Shown here: positions 33,438 to 42,707 of the stretch, piece by piece
Layout: each line of letters begins with the position of its first letter
How positions within the stretch are numbered: the stretch's first letter is position 1
Program-made: the position numbers and the translations under genes
NCBI RefSeq assembly: GCF_001028175.1
Contig: NZ_AEJF01000143.1
Span: 208,461-272,460, forward strand
Direction of reading: 5' to 3'
DNA length: 64,000 bases
From: Caballeronia mineralivorans PML1(12)
Lineage (GTDB): Bacteria > Pseudomonadota > Gammaproteobacteria > Burkholderiales > Burkholderiaceae
The notes under the pieces: generated by a model
The model's database searches: none
Seen by the model: the letters and a program-made list of their open reading frames with translations, nothing else
Told to the model about the DNA's origin: nothing

Positions 33438-33578
33438 TTGGCCGTAGTTATATGAGTGCACGTCTGACTGATTTATCCAGGACCTTGAGATCCTTGCACT
33501 ATCTCCGACGCGGCAATCCGATGCATCTCATTCAATGAATGTGATCGGTATTCCTAAACGAGTTAATTGGAGGTTTTC

Positions 33579-33848
33579 ATGAAATACCTCACGTTAGTTG
33601 TCACTGGCGCGCTGATGACCGTCGCAGCGCAGGCATATGCCGGGGAGTACGACGCGGCCAAGGGGACGCCGGGCGATAACAGCGCCGTAGTGTCGCAAGC
33701 GAATTCGGCGCCCGCGCAGCCGGCGGCACCCATGAAGAGCAACGCTGCGCCCGTCGGCAAGACCCGTGCAGAGGTTTACGAGGAACTGATACGCGCCCAG
33801 CAGGATGGCACGCTGGAACGCCTGAACGAGCTTTACGGCGGCGGGTGA
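33579..33848 (+). CDS. DUF4148 family small secreted protein
   Basis: This 89-residue protein has a Sec signal peptide (KYLTLVVTGALMTVAAQAYA). The C-terminal motif KTRAEVYEELIRAQQDGTLE, followed by LNELYGG, defines DUF4148, a family abundant in Burkholderia and relatives. TTGGAGG is well placed before the ATG. DUF4148 proteins are periplasmic or secreted and their role is unknown; they are often induced by stress. A long hairpin lies upstream. Confidence 0.82.
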   Translation: MKYLTLVVTGALMTVAAQAYAGEYDAAKGTPGDNSAVVSQANSAPAQPAAPMKSNAAPVGKTRAEVYEELIRAQQDGTLERLNELYGGG

Positions 33849-33991
33849 GCCGATGCTCCCGGCAGGTCGGACACGGGCTTGCACCCGGCTCTTTCCCCGG
33901 GTACATGGCCCGCGGAATATTCCGTTCTGTGGCTGAGCGCTGTCGTGTTGCACGGTCGCCGGCTAGCAGTATCGGTATGAAGGAGACGGAG

Positions 33992-34240
33992 ATGAACATC
34001 GCTGAGAAGTCCTTGCATTACCTCGTCGAAAAATGGCTGGCACCCACCCCGGCGATGCGGATCCATGTGGTTCAATTCGGCCGCATGTGTCTGGACAACA
34101 GACGCTACGTGCGCGTCGAGGCCTCGGCACCCACCGGCTCACGCGCAATCTTTTTCTTTCGGCACGATGACGGTAGCTGGTGTGTGTTTCCGCCTGCTAT
34201 CTCAGGGCCTGCAATGATGAGCTATCGGATTGCGGCGTAA
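33992..34240 (+). CDS. Small hypothetical cytoplasmic protein
   Basis: This 82-residue protein starts MNIAEKSLHYLVEKWLA and has a beta-rich C-terminus (RAIFFFRHDDGSWCVFPPAI). AAGGAGACGGAG lies directly before the ATG, which fixes the start; an ATG 15 nt earlier overlaps this ribosome binding site. It has no signal peptide or membrane segment. I do not recognise a family. Confidence 0.55.
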   Translation: MNIAEKSLHYLVEKWLAPTPAMRIHVVQFGRMCLDNRRYVRVEASAPTGSRAIFFFRHDDGSWCVFPPAISGPAMMSYRIAA

Positions 34241-34369
34241 GACCGCTCGCTACTCGCTTAAGACAGCCGCGCCGGTTAGCGAAACGCCGGCAAAAGCATG
34301 AGCATTGCGCTGCTTCAATCCCGAGGGGATCTAGCCAAACGAACCATGACTGCGTGATTTTCCCGGTGC

Positions 34370-34933
34370 TTACCGTGTCCCGTCCAGCAGCATCGTCACG
34401 CGCGTGCGGGCGAACGCGGGGTCTATCGGGGCATCGTCGAAAAGCAGGCGATAGATGAGCGGCGCGACCACGTGATCCAAGATCGTATTTGCATCGGGCG
34501 GCGTTTCGCCTTGCTCGATGGCCCGGTCCAGGATCATCTGGATCTGTGAGCGTGTGATGGCCGCGCACTGACAGGCCGGGCTGCGGGAATCGTTGCTTGC
34601 CAGCACGTCGCGTGTCATGGCCCGGCCGGGCGCGGACGACATCTCTTCCTGATACCCCTGCGCCCAAGTTTCGAGATCGCTTCTTAAAGCGCCGGTGGCG
34701 GCCGGTCCGTTGTCCGGATGAAAGCGCTGCAGGGCGACATCGGCGAGAAGGGTCGGCAGGTCGCCCCAACGCCGGTAGATTGTCGAGGGTGTCACCCCTG
34801 CACGCGCCGCGACTTGCGGCACGGTGAGTTCCTCGCGCGGTATTTCCGCCAGCAACGTACTGACTGCATGATGCACCGACTCCTGCACCCGCGCGCTACG
34901 TCCGCCGGGTCGCAACCCTTCTCGTGCTGCCAT
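34370..34933 (-). CDS. TetR-family transcription regulator
   Basis: This 187-residue regulator has an N-terminal TetR helix-turn-helix at residues 25-70, with LTVPQVAARAGVTPSTIYRR and WGDLPTLLADVALQRF. A ligand-binding C-terminal domain with the TetR_C-type end (PLIYRLLFDDAPI) follows. The start MAAREGLRPGG was chosen because the longer open frame runs over the neighbouring promoter. It is divergent from an MFS efflux gene, and a perfect palindrome lies between them, so it most likely represses that gene and itself. Confidence 0.87.
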   Translation of the reverse strand: MAAREGLRPGGRSARVQESVHHAVSTLLAEIPREELTVPQVAARAGVTPSTIYRRWGDLPTLLADVALQRFHPDNGPAATGALRSDLETWAQGYQEEMSSAPGRAMTRDVLASNDSRSPACQCAAITRSQIQMILDRAIEQGETPPDANTILDHVVAPLIYRLLFDDAPIDPAFARTRVTMLLDGTR

Positions 34934-34990
34934 TTCCTGTCTCTCTCCGACCCTGTTCGCGCATCGATAAAACGCATTAAAGCTAAAAAG

Positions 34991-35004
34991 TTGCGTTAAC
35001 GCAA
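34991..35004. promoter_or_regulatory. Perfect palindrome TTGCGTTAACGCAA, likely TetR operator
   Basis: TTGCGTTAACGCAA is fully self-complementary and lies 58 bp from both divergent start codons (TetR at 34933 and MFS at 35062). TetR proteins bind such dyads. Confidence 0.7.
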
Positions 35005-35061
35005 GACAACGTGCACAATCCGTTAAAGCAATTATTTTGCGTTTATTCCCCGGAGTGTGCA

Positions 35062-36267
35062 ATGGCCTTCGATGCCGATCCCGGTTTTCCCCCTCATCGC
35101 ACCCGCTACGCGTTGCCGCTCTATGCGGCCATAGCGGCGATGTTCTTTGGGGCATCGAGTGCGCCGACACCGCTTTACCGGCTGTACCAAGAGGTGTGGG
35201 GGTTCTCGTCCGGGATGCTGACGGTGGTCTTTGGCGTCTATGCGTTCAGCTTGTTGCTCGCGTTGCTGACAACGGGGTCGCTCTCCGACCACATTGGCCG
35301 GTGTCCGGTGATTGTTGGCGGATTGGCGCTCGAGATCGTGGCAATGCTGATATTCGCCGATGCCGATAGTGTCCGGATGCTGATCCTGGCGCGTGTCCTC
35401 CAGGGTTTCGCGACCGGCGCGGCGACGAGTGCGCTGGGCGCCGCGATTCTCGATGCCAGCCGCACGCGCGGGCCGCTGGTCAATACGTTGTCGCCGCTGC
35501 TTGGCATGGGGGTGGGAGCGCTTGGCACGAGCTTGCTGGTTCAATATGCGCCTGCGCCCATGCGGCTCGTCTACTTTCTGATGCTCGCGGTGTTCCTGCT
35601 TCAGGCCGTGGGTGTGTCGCTGCTGCCGGAGACGGTGAGCCGCCGCCCGGGTGCGCTGGCTTCACTGGTGCCGCGCGTACGGGTTCCCCGGGCGGCGCGT
35701 GCGGCGATGCTGCGCATTGCACCGGTCAACGTCGCGGTATGGGCATTGGGCGGGTTCTATCTGTCATTGGGACCGACGCTTGCGCGCGCGGTGACCGGCA
35801 CCGATGCCGTCACGACGGGCGGCTGGGTCGTGTTTGCTTTGACGTGCGGCGGCTTTGTTGCCGTGCTGCTGTTGCGCGCCTTGAGCACACCCCGGTTGCT
35901 CGTGACGGGCGCGCTGGTGCTCGCCGCCGGATTGCTGGTCACGCTGACGGGTGCTCACGCGGGTAACGCCGGACTCTTTTTCGTCGGAACGATATTGGCA
36001 GGCATGGGCTTCGGCTCTGCGTTTCAAGGGGCATTGCGCTCGGTCTTGCCGCTGGCTGAAGCGCACGAACGCGCGGGCCTGATGGCGGCGTTTTATGTGT
36101 TGAGTTATCTGGCGTTCAGCGTGCCGGCGATTATCGCGGGGACGATGGCCCATGTTGTTGGCTTGCGGCTTACTACAGATGTGTATGGCATTACGCTGGT
36201 GGTGCTGGCTGGGTTGACTGTTGTTGCCAGCGGATTGGAGAGAGGGCGGGGGATGGTCGGAGGGTAA
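35062..36267 (+). CDS. MFS efflux transporter
   Basis: This 401-residue transporter has about 12 membrane segments and the MFS motif GSLSDHIGRCPVIVGGLALE between helices 2 and 3. It starts with RYALPLYAAIAAMFFGASSA and resembles the arabinose-efflux-permease-like branch. The start at 35062 follows CGGAGTG. It is divergent from the TetR regulator that probably controls it, so it is likely a drug or metabolite efflux pump induced by its substrate. Confidence 0.85.
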   Translation: MAFDADPGFPPHRTRYALPLYAAIAAMFFGASSAPTPLYRLYQEVWGFSSGMLTVVFGVYAFSLLLALLTTGSLSDHIGRCPVIVGGLALEIVAMLIFADADSVRMLILARVLQGFATGAATSALGAAILDASRTRGPLVNTLSPLLGMGVGALGTSLLVQYAPAPMRLVYFLMLAVFLLQAVGVSLLPETVSRRPGALASLVPRVRVPRAARAAMLRIAPVNVAVWALGGFYLSLGPTLARAVTGTDAVTTGGWVVFALTCGGFVAVLLLRALSTPRLLVTGALVLAAGLLVTLTGAHAGNAGLFFVGTILAGMGFGSAFQGALRSVLPLAEAHERAGLMAAFYVLSYLAFSVPAIIAGTMAHVVGLRLTTDVYGITLVVLAGLTVVASGLERGRGMVGG

Positions 36268-36275
36268 GCGGGGTT

Positions 36276-36306
36276 TGCAGGTAGACCGGCGGCCGGTATG
36301 CCTGCA
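36276..36306. terminator. Hairpin between two convergent MFS genes
   Basis: TGCAGGTA followed by GACCGG pairs with CCGG and TATGCCTGCA across a 3-nt loop, with one bulge. The hairpin lies exactly between two convergent stop codons and could terminate both transcripts. Confidence 0.6.
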
Positions 36307-37548
36307 TCATCTGCGCGCACTCTCCGGGCTAAACCAATAAGCGAGCGCACCGGCCGCAAGCGGTACCGCCGTCACAACAAACAGCCTTGAGTAAAGATCG
36401 GCGTTCGACACACCCGCATAGCGGGCTCCCTCGGCTATCCAGCCGAAAATGCTGCTAGCCAGCGCCACGCCCAAAAACACAAGGCTGTTAAGCAATCCCA
36501 ATCCAAGCCCCAGCTTGGCCGGCGCAATAATCGCCCGCGCTTGCGACATGACCAGCGGATGAATACAGCCCACCGACAGCAGCAAGCAAATCGCTGCAAT
36601 ACTTATTGCCGGGCTTCGTTGCGGCATCATCGCCAGCAAGAGCGCCGCAAAAACGCCCAGGGCTTGCCAGCACAACGATAACGTCTTGGGCGCCCATCGC
36701 CGAACAAGAAACGGGATGCAAAAAGACGCGCCTATCCCGGCGATACTGGTGACGGTCATCGCGTTGCCACGCGCTATTACGTCGAAACCAAACACGTCCG
36801 CCAGATATGGTCCACCCCAGGAAGTGCGAAACGTTCCACCCACCGACATAGCCAGGCAAACCGGCATCAACGTCCATAATCCGTTCGCGCGGTTCGACAC
36901 TACCGCCGTCCTGAGCGATGGCTGCGAATGCGGTGCCTCAAGCGAAGGTTTTTCGTCCCGGCGGCGCACGGAGCAAACAATGCCGATCGTCGCGAGCAGC
37001 ATAAAAACTGCGGACAACGCCATGACCGGCCGCCAGCCGAAGCGAGCTGTCGCCCAGCTTAGCGGGAACGCTGCGAGCAGCCCGCCGGACATACCAATAG
37101 CGCTGGCGGTCGTGATAGCCCGCACATGGCGTGGACCTGCGCCGTGGCGCAGAACGTGGTTGAGCAGTCCCATGAAAACCGGTGCGCAGCCCAGTCCGAT
37201 TCCGGCCTGGGCAATGATGGCGAGATGCGGATCGGTAGTGACCGACACAAGCCCGACGCTCAACGTGCCCACGCTCATCAGCACCGCCGTGGGATAACGC
37301 ACACCATACCGGTCGAACATGAATCCGACCGGGATTTGCGCCGCGGCAAAGACGAGAAAAAACGCGCCGGAGAACCAGCCGAACATCTGCGGAGTGAAAT
37401 GGAAGTCGCCGATAAGCTGCGTGGAAATTACCGCTACGTAGCTACGGAAAAACTGGCTTAGAACGTAGCTGAAGGTAAGCGCCCACAAACCATAATCGGT
37501 CGATCGTACGGACGCAGAGGCATGCGGAGTTCCTGAAATATCTGTCAT
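36307..37548 (-). CDS. MFS transporter
   Basis: This 413-residue protein has about 12 membrane segments. It begins STDYGLWALTFSYVLSQFFR and carries the motif GFMFDRYGVRYPTAVLMSVG between helices 2 and 3. It is the second gene of an operon with an AraC-type regulator, separated from it by only 4 nt. It looks like an organic-anion or nitrate/nitrite-type MFS carrier by general appearance, but the substrate is unknown. Confidence 0.83.
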   Translation of the reverse strand: MTDISGTPHASASVRSTDYGLWALTFSYVLSQFFRSYVAVISTQLIGDFHFTPQMFGWFSGAFFLVFAAAQIPVGFMFDRYGVRYPTAVLMSVGTLSVGLVSVTTDPHLAIIAQAGIGLGCAPVFMGLLNHVLRHGAGPRHVRAITTASAIGMSGGLLAAFPLSWATARFGWRPVMALSAVFMLLATIGIVCSVRRRDEKPSLEAPHSQPSLRTAVVSNRANGLWTLMPVCLAMSVGGTFRTSWGGPYLADVFGFDVIARGNAMTVTSIAGIGASFCIPFLVRRWAPKTLSLCWQALGVFAALLLAMMPQRSPAISIAAICLLLSVGCIHPLVMSQARAIIAPAKLGLGLGLLNSLVFLGVALASSIFGWIAEGARYAGVSNADLYSRLFVVTAVPLAAGALAYWFSPESARR

Positions 37549-37552
37549 CGAC

Positions 37553-38506
37553 TCAACGTGAAAGCAGCTTCTTGTGGGTTGTTGTATTAGCTATATTCGC
37601 CGTATCCGCTGTATTGGCGAGTTGAATCGCGTGGCCGCTGGCCCTCACAATTTCGCGCGGCGTGACGCCGAGCAGCCGGTTCATCCAGTGCGCCATGTGG
37701 CTTTGATGCGCAAAGCCCGTTTCCAGCGCCACCTGGCTGGTACTCAACTTACCCTGCAACAACAGCGCCTTCGCGCGCTCGACACGTCGCTGTACGACGT
37801 ATCGATGCACCGGCATGCCAAGCGTCTCGCGAAACAGCACCTTGAAATGCGGCACGCTAAGGTGGGCCAGTGCTGCTAGTTCGTCAAGCGTCAGGCGCTG
37901 TTCCAGATTGCTTTCAATGAAGTCGATTACGTTCGCCGCCGTTCGCGGCGCCAGCTTGCGCCGATGGCCTTCGAGCGCGTCGACGCGTTGGGCGCCGTCG
38001 ATCAGCCGCACCACCATCGCGGTGCAAAGGCTTTCTGCGTAGAGCGGATCGGACGTGTCGCCAGCTTCGAGTTCTGCTTGCAGCGCCCACGCCAGATGCT
38101 GGAAACGCGGATCTCGCATCTGGAGTTGCGGACGGATCTGCGCGTCCCCGGCCCTCAGATCGAGTTGCTCCAGGGTCTTGCGCGTGAATGGCTCGCTGAT
38201 CCAGACGCTCAGGACTGTGCAGTCCGAATCGTCGACCCATTGGCCTTCAAGTCCCGCGGGTATCACGTCGGCATCGCCGTGCGCCTGGATGCGTGTGTCG
38301 CGACGCTGGTCGCAGACGCAGCGCGCTTTCACCGGTGGCCCGACATGCACGCCGACGACATGATGCGACGAGGGTGTAAGCCGATGCGCGCCAGCCGAAA
38401 TGCCGAGCAGCGCCGCGCCGAAACCGTTCCAGCCGCGGCCCTTGCTGGAGCGCAAGTTAACGCGGGAGCCGGCGGGCGACATGGGCAATGGGGTCACGGC
38501 GTTCAT
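37553..38506 (-). CDS. AraC-family transcription regulator
   Basis: This 317-residue protein has an N-terminal cupin-like sensing part with HHVVGVHVGPPVKARCV. The two C-terminal AraC helix-turn-helix motifs are LTLDELAALAHLSVPHFKVL and TSQVALETGFAHQSHMAHWM, followed by LGVTPREIV. It precedes an MFS gene in the same operon with a 4-nt gap and probably regulates it. It is divergent from the NmrA-like gene, which is another possible target. The first start codon, MNAVTPLPMS at 38506, was kept. Confidence 0.87.
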   Translation of the reverse strand: MNAVTPLPMSPAGSRVNLRSSKGRGWNGFGAALLGISAGAHRLTPSSHHVVGVHVGPPVKARCVCDQRRDTRIQAHGDADVIPAGLEGQWVDDSDCTVLSVWISEPFTRKTLEQLDLRAGDAQIRPQLQMRDPRFQHLAWALQAELEAGDTSDPLYAESLCTAMVVRLIDGAQRVDALEGHRRKLAPRTAANVIDFIESNLEQRLTLDELAALAHLSVPHFKVLFRETLGMPVHRYVVQRRVERAKALLLQGKLSTSQVALETGFAHQSHMAHWMNRLLGVTPREIVRASGHAIQLANTADTANIANTTTHKKLLSR

Positions 38507-38720
38507 GGCAGTTCCTCATGGAGGTCGGCAACAGCGTGCATTGTGCTGTGTTTAGCGCCAATTTGCTTGACGCCGTGAGCGAGTGACGTCCTTGCACCGT
38601 CAGTCTCGCCGCAGTGCCACAAAACAATCATCCGTATCTGCGCATGATGATCCGTGTCTGCGCGCCCGGAACGGCACACATCCCTACGATGACGATATCC
38701 AGGCCAATAAGGAGTCGAAT

Positions 38721-39614
38721 GTGTTCGTAATATTCGGAGCATCAGGCAAAGTAGGGCGCGTTACTGCTGCAACAGTGCGCAACGCGGGTCACGCGGTAAG
38801 AGCCGTGGTACGGAACGACGCTCAGGGCGAACGCCTTGCAAGGATCGGTTGCGAAGTCGTGCTTGCCGATCTGACGAATCCCGCGTCGGTGGCGAAGGTT
38901 ATCGATGGCGCGCAGGCGGTGCAGATCCTGTGTCCAGTGCCAAATGGCGACGCACAACCCGAGAGCACGATGCGCCACATGATCGACGTTGCGGCCATCG
39001 CGCTGCGTGCCAATCCGCCGCCTCGTGTGCTCGCGTTGTCCGATTATGGCGCGGAACTGGACCGCGGCACGGGCATCACATTGCTCTTTCACGCCCTTGA
39101 ATCACAGTTGCAGCCGGTAGTGCAAAACCTGACGTTGTTGCGCGCAGCGGAACATATGCAGAACTGGGCACGTGTGATCCCGGTCGCGTTCGCAACGGGT
39201 GTGTTGCCAAGCCTGCATCATCCGCTGAACAAGCGCTTTCCTACGGTAGCCGCGCAGGACGTGGGCCAACTTGCGGCCGAGCTGCTGCTGGACGACTCGC
39301 ACGGCAGTGTGCCGCGTGTGGTGAGCATTGAAGGCCCGCGACGGGTTAGTGCGCTCGAAGTCGCGCGTGCGCTAAGCGATGCCAGCAGGCGCGAAATAAG
39401 CGCACGCGAAGTGCCGCGTAGCGAATGGACATCCACGCTGCTGCGCGCCGGCCTGAGCGCGAACCATGCCGATCTCATTACCGAACTCTGCGATGCGCAT
39501 AACGCGGGCCGCATCGACGTGGAAGAGGGAATAGGCGAGCGGCGTTTCGGTACGACGGAACTCCCTGAGGTCCTGGCTTCGATGCTGCCGGACGGCGCAG
39601 CGGTGGCTGGCTAA
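38721..39614 (+). CDS. NmrA-like NAD(P)-binding protein, GTG start
   Basis: This 297-residue Rossmann-fold protein of the atypical short-chain dehydrogenase/NmrA group begins FVIFGASGKVGRVTAATVRN with the glycine motif GASGKVG. Most members are NAD(P)H-dependent quinone or isoflavone reductases or redox sensors. The start is set at GTG 38721 because AAGGAG lies 7 nt before it and the Rossmann strand begins right there. The in-frame ATG 138 nt upstream would add a tail without family similarity. It is followed directly by a small membrane protein gene. Confidence 0.75.
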   Translation: MFVIFGASGKVGRVTAATVRNAGHAVRAVVRNDAQGERLARIGCEVVLADLTNPASVAKVIDGAQAVQILCPVPNGDAQPESTMRHMIDVAAIALRANPPPRVLALSDYGAELDRGTGITLLFHALESQLQPVVQNLTLLRAAEHMQNWARVIPVAFATGVLPSLHHPLNKRFPTVAAQDVGQLAAELLLDDSHGSVPRVVSIEGPRRVSALEVARALSDASRREISAREVPRSEWTSTLLRAGLSANHADLITELCDAHNAGRIDVEEGIGERRFGTTELPEVLASMLPDGAAVAG

Positions 39615-39815
39615 ATGCGCCGCTCGACACGGAAGCAAGCGATGCATTCTCGACCTTCGCTCGATGCGCCGAAGGTGTCGGTTGCGCGTGCACGCGGCCC
39701 TAAGCATGCATGGTTTGCGGTCATTATCGGCGTTGCGGGACTCGTTGGTGGTTATCAGCTCCAGCGCATATTGAGCTCACTACCCGACAGCAACGACGAC
39801 TTCATCTTCTTCTGA
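39615..39815 (+). CDS. Small single-span membrane protein, hypothetical
   Basis: This 66-residue ORF has its ATG immediately after the preceding TAA. It has a basic N-terminus (RRSTRKQAMHSR) and one hydrophobic segment near residues 33-50 (WFAVIIGVAGLVGGYQL). I do not recognise a family, and the ORF could be spurious. Its position behind the NmrA-like gene without any spacer supports it. Confidence 0.4.
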   Translation: MRRSTRKQAMHSRPSLDAPKVSVARARGPKHAWFAVIIGVAGLVGGYQLQRILSSLPDSNDDFIFF

Positions 39816-39881
39816 CGATCCGCTGAAGAGAGATGGCGCATCCGTTCGCGTTGTTCCTGTAGCCCGGAGCGCGGGCGAAAC

Positions 39882-41966
39882 TCAAACGTCCAGTACAACG
39901 GCCGACTCTTCACCCAGTCCAAGCTTCGCCGGGATCGCGCTGCAAATCAACGCATGTCCCGGCGGGACCTCGGCCTCACACGGCACTGGATACGTCACCT
40001 CTCCAGAAAGGACACGCGTCGCGCACGTGCCGCACACCCCTGACCGGCAATTCGACGCAACCACCACGCCGTTTGCTTCGGCAAAATCCAGCAAGCTTCC
40101 ATCTTCCGGAGACCACTGTGCGTCGCGATGCGTACGCATGAAGACTACCTTTGATGATCGCTCAGGGTCACGGGGAGATACAGGCGTCGCTACCGTATTT
40201 GAAGCGCTTTCTGTGCGCTTGACACTGGCCGGCCCGAACGCCTCAAAACGAATCCGGTCGTCGGCAATGTTGAGCGAACGCAAGCCGCTGTACATATCCT
40301 GCATGAACGAGCCTGGACCGCACAGATAAAAATCGTAGTCGCCAAATGGCAGCACGCTCTTGAGATACGCAATATCAACACGCCCGACGGACGAACGCGG
40401 ATGAGTGTCGTGACCTGGATCGGCTTGGCTGTCTCGCAGATGTACCGAGAGACGAGAGTGGGTTTGCTCAGCATTCCTGAGTGGATCGACGAACGGATGG
40501 TCGTTGGACCGGCGCGCGCCGTGGATAAAATGAATGCGCTCGGGCTGCGTGAGTTCGCTCTTGTCGGCGAGCAAGCTGTTCAGCATCGCGACCATTGGCG
40601 TAATGCCTATGCCCGCAGACACCAAGACAATCGCACGGCCGCTCGTGCGGTCGAGCACGAACGCCCCGCCCGGCAGCTTGGCCTCGATCTCCGTTCCCGC
40701 CTCGACGTTCTCATGCAGCCACGTCGACGCCGCACCCTCACGTTTTACCGTGATCCGATAATGTCGACCATTGGGGGCATCGGAGAGGGTATAGGTTCTG
40801 ATCAATGGTGCTGCGAGCCCTGGAACGTGCAGCCGGACTGGGAGAAACTGGCCGGGTTCGAATGCCGGAAGTGTCGAACCATCAGCGGCTTGCAGATAGA
40901 ACGATCGCACGCCAGGAGCCTCGTCGCGAACGTCGGAGACCTTTAGCGTGCGCCACGTGTTCGCCGCTAAAGGTGTTGCCTCCGCCGTTTTCCAGCTACC
41001 GGTCTTCACTAATTGCGGGGCGTATTGAACGCCGGACCAACGCAAGGGCAACGCGCGCCGGGTGCGTCGAACCTCGCGCACGTGCCAGCGGATCAGCCGC
41101 TCGGCGCCATCGAACGATTCGAGCTCCTGGCCTTCCCAGATGATCTCGGCATCGACAGCGAGATACAGCAGGTCGCCGCTGTCGAAGTCGATGACCAACA
41201 AACCCGCACGCGGATCGTGCATCAGGTTGCCGATGGTATTGAAAAACAAATTGCCGCTGAAATCCGGCGTGGTCAGCGTGCGGTCATCGTCGATACGAAT
41301 AAACCCCGGCTTGCCGCCGCGGTGCGATACGTCAGCGCCACGCCCCATGCCCGCATCGCTCGATGTGTTCGCGCTCGCGACGAAGAAGGTATCGGCCCGT
41401 GCAAGCAGCGCGTGGTCATCGTCATTCAGGCGGCTTGAAACGACCGGCGACTCCTGACTTTCTTCAACATTAAATTCGATAGGCGTACGGCTCTGGATGT
41501 ACTTGGCGCAGTTGCCAAAACTCTGGCTCACGGCAACGGTAATCGCTTGATCGTCGATAGCCGTGATGATTCCGTTGACGCGGTTGCGCCGACGGGTAGC
41601 GGGCTGAATACCGAGCCCACCCGAGATCGATCCGACTTGCCACGTACTAGCAAGCGGATCGCCTGCCAGGCTCCGGCCGCCGATACGCAGCGTGCGTTCA
41701 TCGGGCGTCGAGATAAAACCCGGCGCACCAACGCGCAGCGTCGCCCACGGTTGCCCCTTTTCATCCACTCCACCGAGCACCATGAACGGCTGTTCCGCAA
41801 AGAACAGGCGGTGCTGTTCAGGCATGTAGTCGCGAATCCCGCGGCGCGCGTCAACGTTCATCCGCTCGCGCACCCCAGCACGTTCCTGCGCGGCCAGTTC
41901 ACTGGCATGAAATGGCGATTCCACAGCACGCCAGCCCGAAGGAGGCGCGGCAACGGCAGCGGACAT
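39882..41966 (-). CDS. PNPOx-like / FNR / [2Fe-2S] ferredoxin fusion oxidoreductase
   Basis: This 694-residue protein has three parts. An N-terminal FMN-binding split barrel of the PNPOx kind spans about 45-330, with RLFFAEQPFMVLGGVDEKGQ and TTPDFSGNLFFNTIGNL. A ferredoxin-NADP reductase module spans about 345-590, with RTYTLSDAPNGRHYRITVKR for FAD and VLVSAGIGITPMVAMLNSLL for NAD(P). A C-terminal plant-type ferredoxin has cysteines 640, 645, 648 and 675 in NCRSGVCGTCATR. It should pass electrons from NAD(P)H through FAD and the iron-sulfur cluster to a flavin in the split barrel. It precedes the GST gene in reverse order on the same strand. Confidence 0.85.
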   Translation of the reverse strand: MSAAVAAPPSGWRAVESPFHASELAAQERAGVRERMNVDARRGIRDYMPEQHRLFFAEQPFMVLGGVDEKGQPWATLRVGAPGFISTPDERTLRIGGRSLAGDPLASTWQVGSISGGLGIQPATRRRNRVNGIITAIDDQAITVAVSQSFGNCAKYIQSRTPIEFNVEESQESPVVSSRLNDDDHALLARADTFFVASANTSSDAGMGRGADVSHRGGKPGFIRIDDDRTLTTPDFSGNLFFNTIGNLMHDPRAGLLVIDFDSGDLLYLAVDAEIIWEGQELESFDGAERLIRWHVREVRRTRRALPLRWSGVQYAPQLVKTGSWKTAEATPLAANTWRTLKVSDVRDEAPGVRSFYLQAADGSTLPAFEPGQFLPVRLHVPGLAAPLIRTYTLSDAPNGRHYRITVKREGAASTWLHENVEAGTEIEAKLPGGAFVLDRTSGRAIVLVSAGIGITPMVAMLNSLLADKSELTQPERIHFIHGARRSNDHPFVDPLRNAEQTHSRLSVHLRDSQADPGHDTHPRSSVGRVDIAYLKSVLPFGDYDFYLCGPGSFMQDMYSGLRSLNIADDRIRFEAFGPASVKRTESASNTVATPVSPRDPERSSKVVFMRTHRDAQWSPEDGSLLDFAEANGVVVASNCRSGVCGTCATRVLSGEVTYPVPCEAEVPPGHALICSAIPAKLGLGEESAVVLDV

Positions 41967-42012
41967 GATGTTCTCGATCTCGAATATGAACGTGTGCTGT
42001 CTGTTTGACGCG

Positions 42013-42669
42013 CTACTTTGCGTCGGCGAGCAGACCCGCCTTGGTCACGGGCATCGGCAGGAAACGCGGCAGTGCCTCGACGCGTTTCAGCCACGCGCGC
42101 AAATGCGGGTACGGTTCGAGCGAGATGCCGCCTTCGGGCGCATGAGCAATGTACGTATACGCGGCGATGTCGGCGATGGTCGGTGCCTGCCCAACCGTGA
42201 ACGGCTTGTCGCGAAACTCGGGATCGATAATCGGAAAGAGATCTTCCGCGATCCGCTTTGCAGTTGCGTAGTCCCGCGGTGCGCCGAACACCGTGACCAG
42301 ACGCGCGGCGCAAGGACCATACGCAATCTTGCCAGCCGCCAGCGACAGCCAGCGTTGCACCGCTGCCGCGCCGAAGGGATCCTCGGGAAGCCACGAGGCA
42401 TCGCCGTATTTGCGGGCGAGGTAGACCAGGATAGCGTTTGAATCGGTCACGACAATATCGCCGTCTTCGATGACCGGTACCTCGCCAAACGGATTGAGCG
42501 CTAAGTGCGCCGGCTTGCGGTTACCGCCGGTTTTCATGTCGAGTTCGATCGTCGTAAAAGGCAGGTCGAGCAGCGTCAAGAAAAGTTTCACACGATGCCC
42601 GTGTCCGGACAGCAGCGTGGTATGCAGCCGGATCGGCTGGAGGGGCTTGGTGGGCGTGGGAGCAGGCAT
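42013..42669 (-). CDS. Glutathione S-transferase
   Basis: This 218-residue GST has an N-terminal thioredoxin-like domain (residues 10-90) with LLSGHGHRVKLFLTLLDLPF, the cis-proline stretch NPFGEVPVIEDGDIVVTDSN, and a helical C-terminal domain. The serine in LSGHGHR is the likely glutathione-activating residue. It is 46 bp upstream of the flavin/iron-sulfur fusion gene on the same strand and divergent from a LysR regulator. The three probably form one detoxification or redox unit. Confidence 0.87.
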   Translation of the reverse strand: MPAPTPTKPLQPIRLHTTLLSGHGHRVKLFLTLLDLPFTTIELDMKTGGNRKPAHLALNPFGEVPVIEDGDIVVTDSNAILVYLARKYGDASWLPEDPFGAAAVQRWLSLAAGKIAYGPCAARLVTVFGAPRDYATAKRIAEDLFPIIDPEFRDKPFTVGQAPTIADIAAYTYIAHAPEGGISLEPYPHLRAWLKRVEALPRFLPMPVTKAGLLADAK

Positions 42670-42707
42670 GACGACTCTGGTAAGGATATGAACCGGTGGA
42701 TCGATAG

